Assembly: GCF_020686945.1 (NCBI RefSeq)
Contig: NZ_JAJEPR010000024.1
Span: 1-50,656, forward strand
DNA length: 50,656 nt
Source of the DNA: Limivivens faecihominis
GTDB taxonomy: Bacteria > Bacillota > Clostridia > Lachnospirales > Lachnospiraceae
Reading direction: 5' to 3'
In this document: piece after piece, positions 18,422-27,054 of the stretch
Numbering within the stretch: the first letter of the stretch is position 1
Layout of the letters: every line of letters starts with the position of its first letter
The notes under the pieces: generated by a model
Told to the model about the DNA's origin: nothing
Database searches by the model: none
Seen by the model: the letters and a program-made list of their open reading frames with translations, nothing else
Position numbers and translations under genes: made by a program

Positions 18422-21400
18422 ATGAATGAAACAAAGAATCTGAAGAAACTGACAGCAGAAGAATTTTGCCAGCCCGGAAGTGCATACCGGGCGGCTCCTC
18501 TCTGGTCATGGAATTGTAAAATGACCCGGGAAACTATCGACTATACGCTGGAAGCCATGAAAGATATGGGCATGGGCGGCGCTCACCTGCATTGCAGGAC
18601 CGGCCTTGATACTCCCTATCTTGGAGAAGAATTCATGGAATTGGTCCGATACAGTCATGAGAAAAGCAACGAACTGGGCCTTCTCACCTGGCTCTATGAT
18701 GAGGATCGCTGGCCATCCGGATTTGCCGGAGGCCTGATCACAAAAGATCACCGCCATCGTACCCGTTTTCTCCTTTTCTCCCCTGAAAAAATAGAAGGAG
18801 AAGATCATTCTCCCAACCATCTTTCTCACTGCGGCCAGGCCCAAAGAAGCGCAGAACGTACTTTTCTTGGAAAATATCAGGTATGCCTGGAAAAGGGATA
18901 CCTTGCCTCCTACCAGAGAATTCCTGAAGATCAGCCTTGCAAAGACGGCTGTGACGAATGGTTTGCCTACCTGGAAATATCTGGAGAAAGCCCCTGGTTT
19001 AATAATCAGGCCTACGCCAATACACTGGATAAAGAAACCGTGGAAGCTTTCCTTGCTTCTACCCATGAAAAATATGCAGAAGTCCTTGGAGAATCTTTTG
19101 GAAAAACGGTTCCCGCCATTTTTACCGATGAGCCGGAATTCCCCTACAAGATTCCTCTGAATTTTGCAACAGAAAGACGGGAGGTGGCCATTCCTTATAC
19201 GGATGATTTTGAAGATACATTTCAGGCATGTTATGGTCACAGTATCCTGGATCACCTGCCGGAGCTGTTCTGGGAACTTCCAGATGGCGCTGTTTCCCGT
19301 TTTCGTTATGAATACCACGATCATGTGACCGAACGGTTTGCCGCGGCCTATGCCGATACCGTCGGCGCCTGGTGCCGGAAGCACGGAATTGCCATGACCG
19401 GACATATGATGGAAGAGCCGACTCTGCAGCGGCAGACCGCCGCTATGGGCGAAGTCATGCGTTCTTATCGTGCCTTCGATATTCCAGGCATTGATATGCT
19501 CTGCGACCAGAGAGAGCTTTCCACTGCCAAACAGGCAGAAAGCGCTGCTCATCAATATGGCAGAATCGGCGTCATGAGTGAGCTTTATGGCGTTACAGAC
19601 TGGGATTTTGATTTTCGGGGACATAAGCTCCAGGGAGACTGGCAGACTGCCCTGGGTGTTACCGTGCGGGTACCGCATCTGACCTGGACCACTATGGCAG
19701 GGGAAGCCAAACGTGATTTTCCGGCTTCCATTGGGTATCAATCTCCCTGGTACAAGGAATATCCGCTCATTGAAAACTATTTTGCCCGGTTAAACAAAGC
19801 GCTTCGAAGAGATACGCCGCATGTCCGTCTGGGTGTGATTCATCCCATCGAATCCTACTGGCTCTACTGGGGACCGAAAAATCAGACTTCCGGTATTCGT
19901 GAAGAGATGGACGAAAACTTTGACAAACTGATCAAATGGCTTCTGTTTGGTACGGTGGACTTTGATTTTATCTCCGAAGCTCTTCTTCCTGATCTGAACA
20001 AAGGCACACAGGATGGCCGGACTCTGACTGTGGGCTGCATGCATTATGATCAGATTCTTGTTCCAAACTGCAAGACCCTTCGCAGTACAACGCTGGAAAT
20101 TTTGGAGAAATTTCAGGAAGCCGGAGGAACCCTTCTTTTTGCCGGTGAAATTCCTTCCCTCGAAGATGCCATTCCCTCCGAACGAGGCCGAAAACTGGCT
20201 GAAAAATGTACCCGGATTCCCTTTGGAAAAATGCCGCTTCTTAAGGCGCTTTCTCCCATTCGTGATGTGGAAATTCTGGAGGCTGACGGAACAGCCAGTC
20301 AGAATCTCATCTACCAAATGCGGGAAGAAGGAGAAAACCGCTGGCTTTTCCTCTCTCATGTATACCGCACTTATGAAAAAAATCACCAGACTGCCAATGA
20401 AGATCTTTCCTTTGCTGAACAAATCCAGCTGACCCTCACCGGAATCTGGACGCCCACACAGTACGACGCAATGACTGGAGAAATCAGGCCAATTCCGGTA
20501 TCCTATACCGGTGATGGAAAGACCGTGATCCAGGATACCCTCTACGATCAGGACAGCCGTCTTTTCTTCCTGGAAGCCGGCGCCAAACCGCTTGCACATA
20601 CCTTTCCCTCATCAAAGCCGGTTGGTTCTTCCAGACTGTTGCCCATTTCTCCTGTCAATCCGGTCATTTTTCATGAGCCGAATGTATGCATTCTGGATCT
20701 GGCTGAATACCGCTTTGATGAAGAGCCCTGGATGGAGGAAGATGAAATTCTCCGGATTGATAATCTCTTCCGCCGGAAACTGGGGTATCCGCTTCGGACA
20801 CAGGCTCTGGCCCAGCCCTGGACTACCCCGCATAATTCCAGCTATGAGCATATGCTCTCCCTTCGTTTTTCCATAGATTCGGAAACCGAACTGAAGCATG
20901 CACTTTTAGCTCTGGAAAATGACGAAAAAACAACCATTCTCCTGGATGGAAAAGAAATCAAAAACGAGAAAACCGGATGGTACACCGACCGCTCGATTCA
21001 GACGGTTGCCCTTCCGCTTCTTACGAAGGGATCGCATACCCTGGAATTCCACATTCCCTATCACGCCAGAGAAAACATCGAACCCTTCTATTTGCTGGGA
21101 GATTTCACAGTTGCTCTTTCCGGAAGACATCTGACGCTTCTCCCGCCAAAGAAAGAACTTGCTTTTTCTGACATTACCAGACAGGGGTATCCCTTCTACG
21201 GAGGAACATTCACCTACCGGATTCCTTTTGTGAGTACCGGCGGAGAAGTCTTTTTGTCTGCTTCTCTGTTTCGTTCTCCCGTCCTTCGTGCCTCCGTTGA
21301 CGGAATTTCCAAAGGGCTTCTTGCTTTTTCGCCTTACGAAATTTCTTTGGGCGAACTTACATCAGGAGAGCATTTGCTGGAACTGACAGTATTTGGCAAC

Positions 21401-21559
21401 CGAATCAATACCTTTGGCACACTTCATAACTGTAACTTCAGCGACAACTGGTGCGGACCGGACAACTGGCGGACCACCGGCGAGGAATGGTCTTATGAAT
21501 ACCAGATTAACCCCTTTGGTCTCTTAAAAGCCCCGATACTCCGGATAAAAGACAGATAA
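18422..21559 (+). CDS. large GH106-like glycoside hydrolase
   Basis: The 1045-residue protein has no signal peptide. Its N-terminal 110 residues carry APLWSWN, MGGAHLHCRTGLDTPYL and YDEDRWPSGFAGG, hallmarks of the large barrel hydrolases annotated as GH106 or GH106-like. A FTDEPEF motif (Asp236, Glu237) and GHMMEEP near residue 325 offer candidate carboxylates. A Rossmann-like middle domain (around 520-600) and C-terminal beta-sandwich, GH2-type sugar-binding modules (about 850-1030) follow. GH106 enzymes are alpha-L-rhamnosidases, which would fit the two neighbouring GH78 loci, but similarity is at the level of motifs and the true family may be separate. GAGGTGA precedes the ATG. Confidence 0.68.
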   Translation: MNETKNLKKLTAEEFCQPGSAYRAAPLWSWNCKMTRETIDYTLEAMKDMGMGGAHLHCRTGLDTPYLGEEFMELVRYSHEKSNELGLLTWLYDEDRWPSGFAGGLITKDHRHRTRFLLFSPEKIEGEDHSPNHLSHCGQAQRSAERTFLGKYQVCLEKGYLASYQRIPEDQPCKDGCDEWFAYLEISGESPWFNNQAYANTLDKETVEAFLASTHEKYAEVLGESFGKTVPAIFTDEPEFPYKIPLNFATERREVAIPYTDDFEDTFQACYGHSILDHLPELFWELPDGAVSRFRYEYHDHVTERFAAAYADTVGAWCRKHGIAMTGHMMEEPTLQRQTAAMGEVMRSYRAFDIPGIDMLCDQRELSTAKQAESAAHQYGRIGVMSELYGVTDWDFDFRGHKLQGDWQTALGVTVRVPHLTWTTMAGEAKRDFPASIGYQSPWYKEYPLIENYFARLNKALRRDTPHVRLGVIHPIESYWLYWGPKNQTSGIREEMDENFDKLIKWLLFGTVDFDFISEALLPDLNKGTQDGRTLTVGCMHYDQILVPNCKTLRSTTLEILEKFQEAGGTLLFAGEIPSLEDAIPSERGRKLAEKCTRIPFGKMPLLKALSPIRDVEILEADGTASQNLIYQMREEGENRWLFLSHVYRTYEKNHQTANEDLSFAEQIQLTLTGIWTPTQYDAMTGEIRPIPVSYTGDGKTVIQDTLYDQDSRLFFLEAGAKPLAHTFPSSKPVGSSRLLPISPVNPVIFHEPNVCILDLAEYRFDEEPWMEEDEILRIDNLFRRKLGYPLRTQALAQPWTTPHNSSYEHMLSLRFSIDSETELKHALLALENDEKTTILLDGKEIKNEKTGWYTDRSIQTVALPLLTKGSHTLEFHIPYHARENIEPFYLLGDFTVALSGRHLTLLPPKKELAFSDITRQGYPFYGGTFTYRIPFVSTGGEVFLSASLFRSPVLRASVDGISKGLLAFSPYEISLGELTSGEHLLELTVFGNRINTFGTLHNCNFSDNWCGPDNWRTTGEEWSYEYQINPFGLLKAPILRIKDR

Positions 21560-21597
21560 AAAAAACCCGCACATTTTTCGTATGTGCGGGGTTTTTT
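21560..21597. terminator. bidirectional terminator
   Basis: CCCGCACAT pairs with ATGTGCGGG around a 7-base loop, with an A run before and a T run after. It ends the GH106-like gene on plus and the metNIQ operon on minus. Confidence 0.92.
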
Positions 21598-21625
21598 ATG
21601 GAATGTTTTCTTTTCAATGTCCTGC

Positions 21626-22558
21626 TTACTCAGCTGCAGTCTCAGTTTCTGCTGCGGTCTCGGTCTCTGCCTCAGAACCGGTCTCAGTCTCGCTCTCAGC
21701 CTCAGCGTCGCTGTCATCGTAGGGGATAACAGCTCCGTCGTAGGTCTCGTTGATGTAATTTCTGATCTCATCGGATTTCAGAACGTCTACCAGAGCCTGA
21801 ACGCCCGGGTTCTCTTCATTGCCTTCTTTTACGGCGATGATGTTTACATAGGTCTTGGCTGCCTCAGAATCAGATTTCTCATAAGCCAGAGCATCTTTTG
21901 CTACGGAGAAGCCTGCTGCCAGAGCGTAGTTTCCGTTCAGTACCACATAAGCGGTCTCATCAACCACACGGGCTACCTGTGCTGCCTCCAACTCTACGAT
22001 GTCCAGGTTGTACGGATTCTCTTCAATATCGGTTACGGTAGCGGTAAGACCTGCACCGTCTTTCAGTTTGATGAGACCGTTATCCTGAAGAAGCAGAAGG
22101 GCTCTTGCCTCATTGGTGGTATCATTCGGAACTGCAACGGAATCGCCGTCAGCGATATCGTCCAGGCTGGATTTTGTTCCCGGGTAGATTCCAAAGGGCT
22201 CATAGTGGATGCCGCCTACACTTACCAGATGGCTGCCTTTCTCCTCGTTGTACTGCTCCAGATAAGGAAGATGCTGGAAGTAGTTAGCGTCCATATCACC
22301 GCTCTCTACTACCTCATTGGGCATGATATAATCATCAAATACGGTTACCTGAAGATCATAACCTTCCTCTGCCAGGATCGGTTTTGCCTGCTCCAGGATC
22401 TCTGCATGCGGGGTTGCAGATGCTGCTACTTTGATCGGAGTGAGTTCACCTGTGGTCTCTGTCTCAGTCTCTGCTGCCTTTGTGGAAAGACCGGTACCGC
22501 CAAGGATAATGCCTGCGGTCAGAACACCGCTTAATGCTGCTGCAAGTAATTTTTTCAT
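21626..22558 (-). CDS. metQ: methionine-binding protein MetQ (NlpA family)
   Basis: This 310-residue protein is the substrate receptor of a MetNIQ-type methionine importer. A Sec signal peptide occupies about residues 1-30, then comes an NlpA-family body (IKVAASATPHAEIL, later YFQHLPYL and NDTTNEARALLLLQ). Two oddities stand out. There is no lipobox cysteine, although MetQ is normally a lipoprotein. Both ends of the mature protein are Glu/Thr low-complexity: ETETETTGE after the signal and about 25 acidic residues rich in ETET at the C-terminus. The start is the ATG at 22558 with GAGGAGG upstream. It is last in the operon, 34 bases after metI. Confidence 0.9.
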   Translation of the reverse strand: MKKLLAAALSGVLTAGIILGGTGLSTKAAETETETTGELTPIKVAASATPHAEILEQAKPILAEEGYDLQVTVFDDYIMPNEVVESGDMDANYFQHLPYLEQYNEEKGSHLVSVGGIHYEPFGIYPGTKSSLDDIADGDSVAVPNDTTNEARALLLLQDNGLIKLKDGAGLTATVTDIEENPYNLDIVELEAAQVARVVDETAYVVLNGNYALAAGFSVAKDALAYEKSDSEAAKTYVNIIAVKEGNEENPGVQALVDVLKSDEIRNYINETYDGAVIPYDDSDAEAESETETGSEAETETAAETETAAE

Positions 22559-22592
22559 AATAGTTTCCTCCTCTATATTATCTTTTTTATAA

Positions 22593-23252
22593 CTATCTTC
22601 TCTTGTCCAGTCGGTTGGCCAGAGTGGTTCCGACCATCTGGAAAATCTGTACCAGAATGACCAGAAGTACAACGGTAACGATCATGATATCTGCCTGATA
22701 CCTGTGATAGCCATATCGGATCGCGATATCTCCCAGTCCGCCTCCGCCGATGGTTCCTGCCATGGCTGAGTAGCCCAGGATGGTTCCTACTGCAATCGTT
22801 GCTCCGTTGATCAGGGAAGTTCTCGCTTCCACAAGAAGCACCTTCACAATGATTCTTAAGTTGCTGGCTCCCATGGAACGGGCTGCCTCGATGACACCCT
22901 CATCGACTTCCTTTAAGGAAGATTCCACCATTCTGGCGATGAAGGGGCCGGCGGCGATAACCAGCGGCACTACCGTAGCTGTAGAACCGTAGCTTTTTCC
23001 CACAATCATACGGGTGAAGGGGATCAGTAAGATCAGTAAAATTAAAAACGGAATGCTTCGTACGATGTTGGCGATGACGTCCAGAATGCGGTAGAGCACC
23101 CGGTTCGGTTTCAGGCCATCCTTATCGGATACGGCCAGAAGCACGCCCATGGGAAGTCCGATGACGTAACCCATTAACGTGGACAAAAGCGTCATGTACA
23201 ACGTTTCCTGGATTCCTTTCAGAATCATATCGACTACTTCTTTAGTCCACAC
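22593..23252 (-). CDS. metI: methionine ABC transporter permease MetI
   Basis: A 219-residue inner membrane permease with about five helices and the MetI EAA loop IEAARSMGASNLRIIVKVLL followed by GGGGLGDIAIRYGYHRY near the C-terminus. The start is a GTG at 23252, inside the metN 3' end (11-base overlap). It is preceded by GGGGAGGTGA, which makes GTG credible and implies coupled translation. Confidence 0.93.
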   Translation of the reverse strand: MWTKEVVDMILKGIQETLYMTLLSTLMGYVIGLPMGVLLAVSDKDGLKPNRVLYRILDVIANIVRSIPFLILLILLIPFTRMIVGKSYGSTATVVPLVIAAGPFIARMVESSLKEVDEGVIEAARSMGASNLRIIVKVLLVEARTSLINGATIAVGTILGYSAMAGTIGGGGLGDIAIRYGYHRYQADIMIVTVVLLVILVQIFQMVGTTLANRLDKRR

Positions 23253-24261
23253 TGTCCGTCACCTCCCCGATGGCAAGTCCCCGTTCCTTCAGGTACTGCT
23301 TCATGGCTTTCGCCTTTTCGCTGTCCCCCGGGAATTCAAGGATCATTTCGCCCTTTGCAACGCCGCCCACGTTTTTCGTGTCAGCTTTTAAAATATTTAC
23401 CGGTTCATGGAATTTCAGGATCATGTTTGCGATCACCGGCTCAAATGCCGAGTTCTCTGAAAATACGATCCGGACTCTGTCTCCGCTCTGGATCACAGGT
23501 TTCAGGTCTGTCTGCTGACTTCCGTCTGTGAGGATCAGCTCTTTGGCTACCTGAGACTTCGGATTGTTGAAGATCTCTTCCACGGAGCCCTTTTCCACCA
23601 CTTCGCCGTCTTTCAAGATGGCAACCTTCGTGCAGATCTCCCGGACCACTGCCATCTGATGTGTGATGATGACAATCGTGATATGAAGGTTCCGGTTGAT
23701 CTCCTCCAGAAGCTTCAGAATAGAAGAAGTTGTCTGGGGGTCCAGAGCGCTGGTGGCCTCGTCACAGAGCAGAATCTTCGGATCAGATGCCAGGGCTCTC
23801 GCGATGGCTACCCTCTGTTTCTGTCCTCCGGAGAGCTGGGCCGGATAGGCTTTTGCCTTATCCTCAAGGCCTACGATTTTCAAAAGCTCCAGGGCCCGTT
23901 TCCGGGCCTCGCCTTTTCGTTTGCCCTGAATATATAAAGGAAAACAAACGTTTTCCAGAACGGACTTCTGCATCAGCAGATTAAAATGCTGAAAGATCAT
24001 TCCGATCTTTTCTCTCTCCTTTCGGAGTTCTTTCTCCGACAGGTCGCTTAACGCTTTTCCCCGGATGGAAACCGTACCCTCTGTGGGCACCTCCAGGAAG
24101 TTCATACAACGGACCAGGGTGCTTTTTCCTGCTCCGGACATTCCGATGATTCCGAAAATGTCGCCCGACTCGATCGCCAGATTTACATTTTTCAGAGCCT
24201 GCACCGAGCCGTCTTTCGAAACATAGGACTTTGAAACGTTCTCGATTAAAATCTCTGCCAT
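23242..24261 (-). CDS. metN: methionine ABC transporter ATPase MetN
   Basis: A 339-residue cytoplasmic ATPase that powers the MetNI channel. It shows Walker A GMSGAGKST (40-48), the signature LSGGQKQR (143-150), Walker B with CDEATSALD (to 174) and the switch His in IIITHQMAV. Residues from about 260 to 335 form the C-terminal NIL domain, which in MetN binds methionine and inhibits transport when the pool is high. It is the first gene of metNIQ. Its leader is only about 30 bases, too short for a SAM riboswitch or T-box, so control must be by another route. Confidence 0.94.
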   Translation of the reverse strand: MAEILIENVSKSYVSKDGSVQALKNVNLAIESGDIFGIIGMSGAGKSTLVRCMNFLEVPTEGTVSIRGKALSDLSEKELRKEREKIGMIFQHFNLLMQKSVLENVCFPLYIQGKRKGEARKRALELLKIVGLEDKAKAYPAQLSGGQKQRVAIARALASDPKILLCDEATSALDPQTTSSILKLLEEINRNLHITIVIITHQMAVVREICTKVAILKDGEVVEKGSVEEIFNNPKSQVAKELILTDGSQQTDLKPVIQSGDRVRIVFSENSAFEPVIANMILKFHEPVNILKADTKNVGGVAKGEMILEFPGDSEKAKAMKQYLKERGLAIGEVTDSVD

Positions 24262-24291
24262 TTCTTTTCTTTCCTTTCTTCGATGGAATTT

Positions 24292-24321
24292 ACTATAACA
24301 CCTTTGGAAAAAATGTGTTAA
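24292..24321 (-). promoter_or_regulatory. promoter of metNIQ
   Basis: On the minus strand TTAACA (24316-24321) and TATAGT (24292-24297) are separated by 18 bases, starting transcription about 25-30 bases before the metN ATG. Confidence 0.6.
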
Positions 24322-24324
24322 TCC

Positions 24325-24367
24325 GAAAAAATTACAGCCAGCTATAGTTTATCACTATAGCTGGCTG
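24325..24367 (-). terminator. terminator of the esterase-GH3 operon
   Basis: A perfect 13-bp inverted repeat, CAGCCAGCTATAG/CTATAGCTGGCTG with a 7-base loop, follows the GH3 gene and is followed on the minus strand by TAATTTTTT. It isolates metNIQ from upstream transcription. Confidence 0.92.
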
Positions 24368-24434
24368 TCTGTAAATAGTCAAATCATACCATAATTGCGT
24401 GAACTGCATAGCAGCGGAGCAATTCGCAGATATA

Positions 24435-27029
24435 TTATTTCATAACCTTGGCAACAACCCGGAGCAGGTTGGTGACGCAGAACTGTACGTCGCCCAGAGT
24501 CAGACGGTAGCCGTCCAGCTCTTTGCCGGTCTTCACAGCCTCGACGATATCGTCCACATTCTTCCGGCAGCCCGGCATCTGCAGGTCGTTTCCTGCATAA
24601 ACGCAGCCGGTGGAAGCAGAAATCGGATAGATGTGGCCGGTTCCGGAGATTGCGGGCACATCCTGGGAGGTAAACCAGTCGGTCATCACAACGCCCTCAA
24701 AGCCCCACTCGTCACGGGCTGCCGCCTGGATGAGGTCATGGCTGTTTGCGGTGTGCAGGCCATTGATCAGGTTGTAGGAGGTCATGATGGAAAGCGGCTG
24801 GGCCTCTTTGACAGCAATCTCAAAGCCTTTCAGGTAGATCTCACGGAGCGCTCTCTCACTCATATGGTTGTTGGAGAACATCCGGTTGTCTTCCAGGTTG
24901 TTGGCCGCGAAATGCTTGATCGTGGTGCCGCCCTTGCCGTCTTTCTGTACGCCGAGGGTCATGGCTGCAGCGCATTTTCCGGCAATCAGCGGATCCTCAG
25001 AATAATACTCAAAGTTTCTTCCACAGAGAGGATTCCGGTGAATGTTCAGTGCCGGCGCCAGCCAGAGGTCCACATGGAACTCCTGCATTTCTTTTCCTAC
25101 CATGTACCCGATCTCCTCGATGAGCTCCGGATTCCAGGTCTGAGCCAGCTCGGTTCCGATGGGGATGGCGGTGCAATACTGATAATGGTCCACAGCGTCT
25201 GCCGGGATCTTGCTCTCGTCGAAAGCGGCAACGATATCTCCCATTCCTTCTCCGCCAGGAAGGAGTTCTCCCTCTTTGGTGGTCTTGAAATGGGGCTGGA
25301 GACGAAGGCCTGCAGGGCCGTCTGCCAGGATCAGGTTTTTCACGCCGCGGCTCTCCCAGATGATGGAGGAAGTATCTCCTGCAGCTCCCGGTACGGTAGC
25401 AGAGGCATTTCCGATCACATTGTCTTTTCCCTCCGGATCGCCGCCCATACTGGTGCGAAGAGTTCCGACACAGAGATCTGCCAGCTCTTCCACGGTAAGC
25501 TGTGCAGCCAGCTCTTCCACAGTTGCTTTTCCGTCAATGACATCCTGGATCGTCAGCTTTTCTGTCTTATCTGTAGTCAGGATGGGGCGTGCTTCCTGAT
25601 AAACCACGGTGCGGGTCTCAACAGCGTCAGCAGGAACAAGGATACGCTCTGCGTTCTTTATTTCCTCCGCTTCTGTTTCATAGGTATAGGCTTTCCGGCC
25701 TTTTCCGGAGATCTCGTTCAGCTCTTTGTCCCCGTTAAAGAGATTCTTCAGCTGCTCGGTCCGCTTCTCTTCCTCCACCGTCAGAACTGCTGCAACATGC
25801 GTATTTCTGGAGCTGTTGCCCACACGGATGAGATACTCGCCGGGCTCCAGGATCCAGGCGGCTTTCTCTTCGGAATAAGAGGCCATATCTTTCAGTGCGA
25901 AGGTAAGCTCTGCTGTCTCGCTTTCACCCGGAGCAAGAAGAGCAGTCTTTTTGTATGCCTTCAGCTCCTGATACGGTTTCTCCAGAGCCCCCTCCGGAGC
26001 GGAAACATATACCTGGACAACTTCTTTTCCGGCATACGCTTTTCCGGTGTTGGTGACCCTGGCAGTTACTTTTACGCCGGAACCTTCGACAACAGCTTTC
26101 ACGTTTTCGATGGCAAAATCCGTGTAGCCTTTTCCGTAACCGAAGCAGTAATGCGGCTCGATGCCAAAGGTGTCAAAATAACGATAACCCACATAGATGC
26201 CGTCGGTATAGTATTCATCATCAATATTTCCGTTGTTGTGGCTGAAGCCCTCGGAGGACGGATAGTCGGCATATGCTTTGGCCCAGGTATCCGTCAGTTT
26301 TCCGGATGGAACCTGTTTGCCCGTAAGCACATCTGCCACACTTAAGCCCCCGGAATTGCCCAGCTGACCGGTGAGCAGAACCGCATTGATACCTGCTGTT
26401 TCTTTGAGGACCGTGGCATCAATGATTCCGCCGATGTTCAGAAGTACGATGGTTTTCTCATAATGAGCGCCCAGAAATTCCAGAGCTTTTACTTCTCCGT
26501 CATTGAGCAGATAATCCCCTTTTTTATTCCAGCGGTCCGCGCCTTCTCCGGAGTTTCTGGCGATCACCAGAACAGCCGTATCGGTGTCGGAGGCTTTCAC
26601 ATCCTCCTCCGTGATGGCCTGAAGATCCGGTTCTTTGAAGGGAAGCTCAAACTCGATGATGAACGGCGGCTGCTGTCTTTCCTCTGCCAGGCGGTTTACT
26701 TCTGCCTGATGGGCTGCTTTTGTCTCTTTGAGGAGCTCATCATAGGCCGTCAGCCAGCGGTCTGTCGTAATGGTAAAACCGGCATCCTTCAGTCCCTGCT
26801 CAATGTTGATGACTTCACGGGAGTTGACATCACCGGAACCGGTACCGCCCTTGATGGTATGTCTTGCTCCTGCTCCGTAAAGAGCGATCTTTCCGGTATT
26901 TTTTAAAGGCAGAGCGCCGTCATTTTCCAGAAGTACCATGCACTCGCCGGCTCCTTTTCTCACCAGCTGCATGTTTTTTTCTTCACGCTCCGTTTTTTCC
27001 GGAGTCAGCGTTCCATAAAACTGTGTCAT
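24435..27029 (-). CDS. GH3 beta-glucosidase-like enzyme with inverted domain order
   Basis: This 864-residue enzyme is a GH3 with its parts in reverse order. Residues 1-320 are the GH3 C-terminal alpha/beta domain, with RNSGEGADRW (Glu162 a candidate acid/base). Residues about 330-440 are the fibronectin-like domain (MASYSEEKAAW, LEPGEYLIRVGNSS). The TIM barrel follows from about 500 to 864, with GTELAQTWNP, GRNFEYYSEDP, KHFAANN and the nucleophile Asp784 in VVMTDWF. The arrangement is known from Ruminococcus albus-type beta-glucosidases. No signal peptide is seen. It follows an esterase gene by 25 bases. The start ATG at 27029 has GGAGG upstream. Beta-glucosidase is the family default; xylosidase or other activity is possible. 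A broken paralogue lies at 42800-43910. Confidence 0.9.
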   Translation of the reverse strand: MTQFYGTLTPEKTEREEKNMQLVRKGAGECMVLLENDGALPLKNTGKIALYGAGARHTIKGGTGSGDVNSREVINIEQGLKDAGFTITTDRWLTAYDELLKETKAAHQAEVNRLAEERQQPPFIIEFELPFKEPDLQAITEEDVKASDTDTAVLVIARNSGEGADRWNKKGDYLLNDGEVKALEFLGAHYEKTIVLLNIGGIIDATVLKETAGINAVLLTGQLGNSGGLSVADVLTGKQVPSGKLTDTWAKAYADYPSSEGFSHNNGNIDDEYYTDGIYVGYRYFDTFGIEPHYCFGYGKGYTDFAIENVKAVVEGSGVKVTARVTNTGKAYAGKEVVQVYVSAPEGALEKPYQELKAYKKTALLAPGESETAELTFALKDMASYSEEKAAWILEPGEYLIRVGNSSRNTHVAAVLTVEEEKRTEQLKNLFNGDKELNEISGKGRKAYTYETEAEEIKNAERILVPADAVETRTVVYQEARPILTTDKTEKLTIQDVIDGKATVEELAAQLTVEELADLCVGTLRTSMGGDPEGKDNVIGNASATVPGAAGDTSSIIWESRGVKNLILADGPAGLRLQPHFKTTKEGELLPGGEGMGDIVAAFDESKIPADAVDHYQYCTAIPIGTELAQTWNPELIEEIGYMVGKEMQEFHVDLWLAPALNIHRNPLCGRNFEYYSEDPLIAGKCAAAMTLGVQKDGKGGTTIKHFAANNLEDNRMFSNNHMSERALREIYLKGFEIAVKEAQPLSIMTSYNLINGLHTANSHDLIQAAARDEWGFEGVVMTDWFTSQDVPAISGTGHIYPISASTGCVYAGNDLQMPGCRKNVDDIVEAVKTGKELDGYRLTLGDVQFCVTNLLRVVAKVMK

Positions 27030-27054
27030 TTTAAAAAATCCTCCTTTATCTCTG

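Noticed and set aside
18506..19741. A 411-codon minus-strand open frame
   Set aside because: Antisense to the GH106-like gene; no start signals or domain features.
24262..24334. SAM riboswitch or T-box before metNIQ
   Set aside because: The gap between the promoter and metN leaves a leader of about 30 bases, and the large hairpin nearby is the terminator of the preceding GH3 gene.
24399..26345. A 648-codon plus-strand open frame
   Set aside because: It is antisense to the GH3 gene, starts in its terminator region, and shows no recognisable domain; the GH3 motifs are unambiguous.
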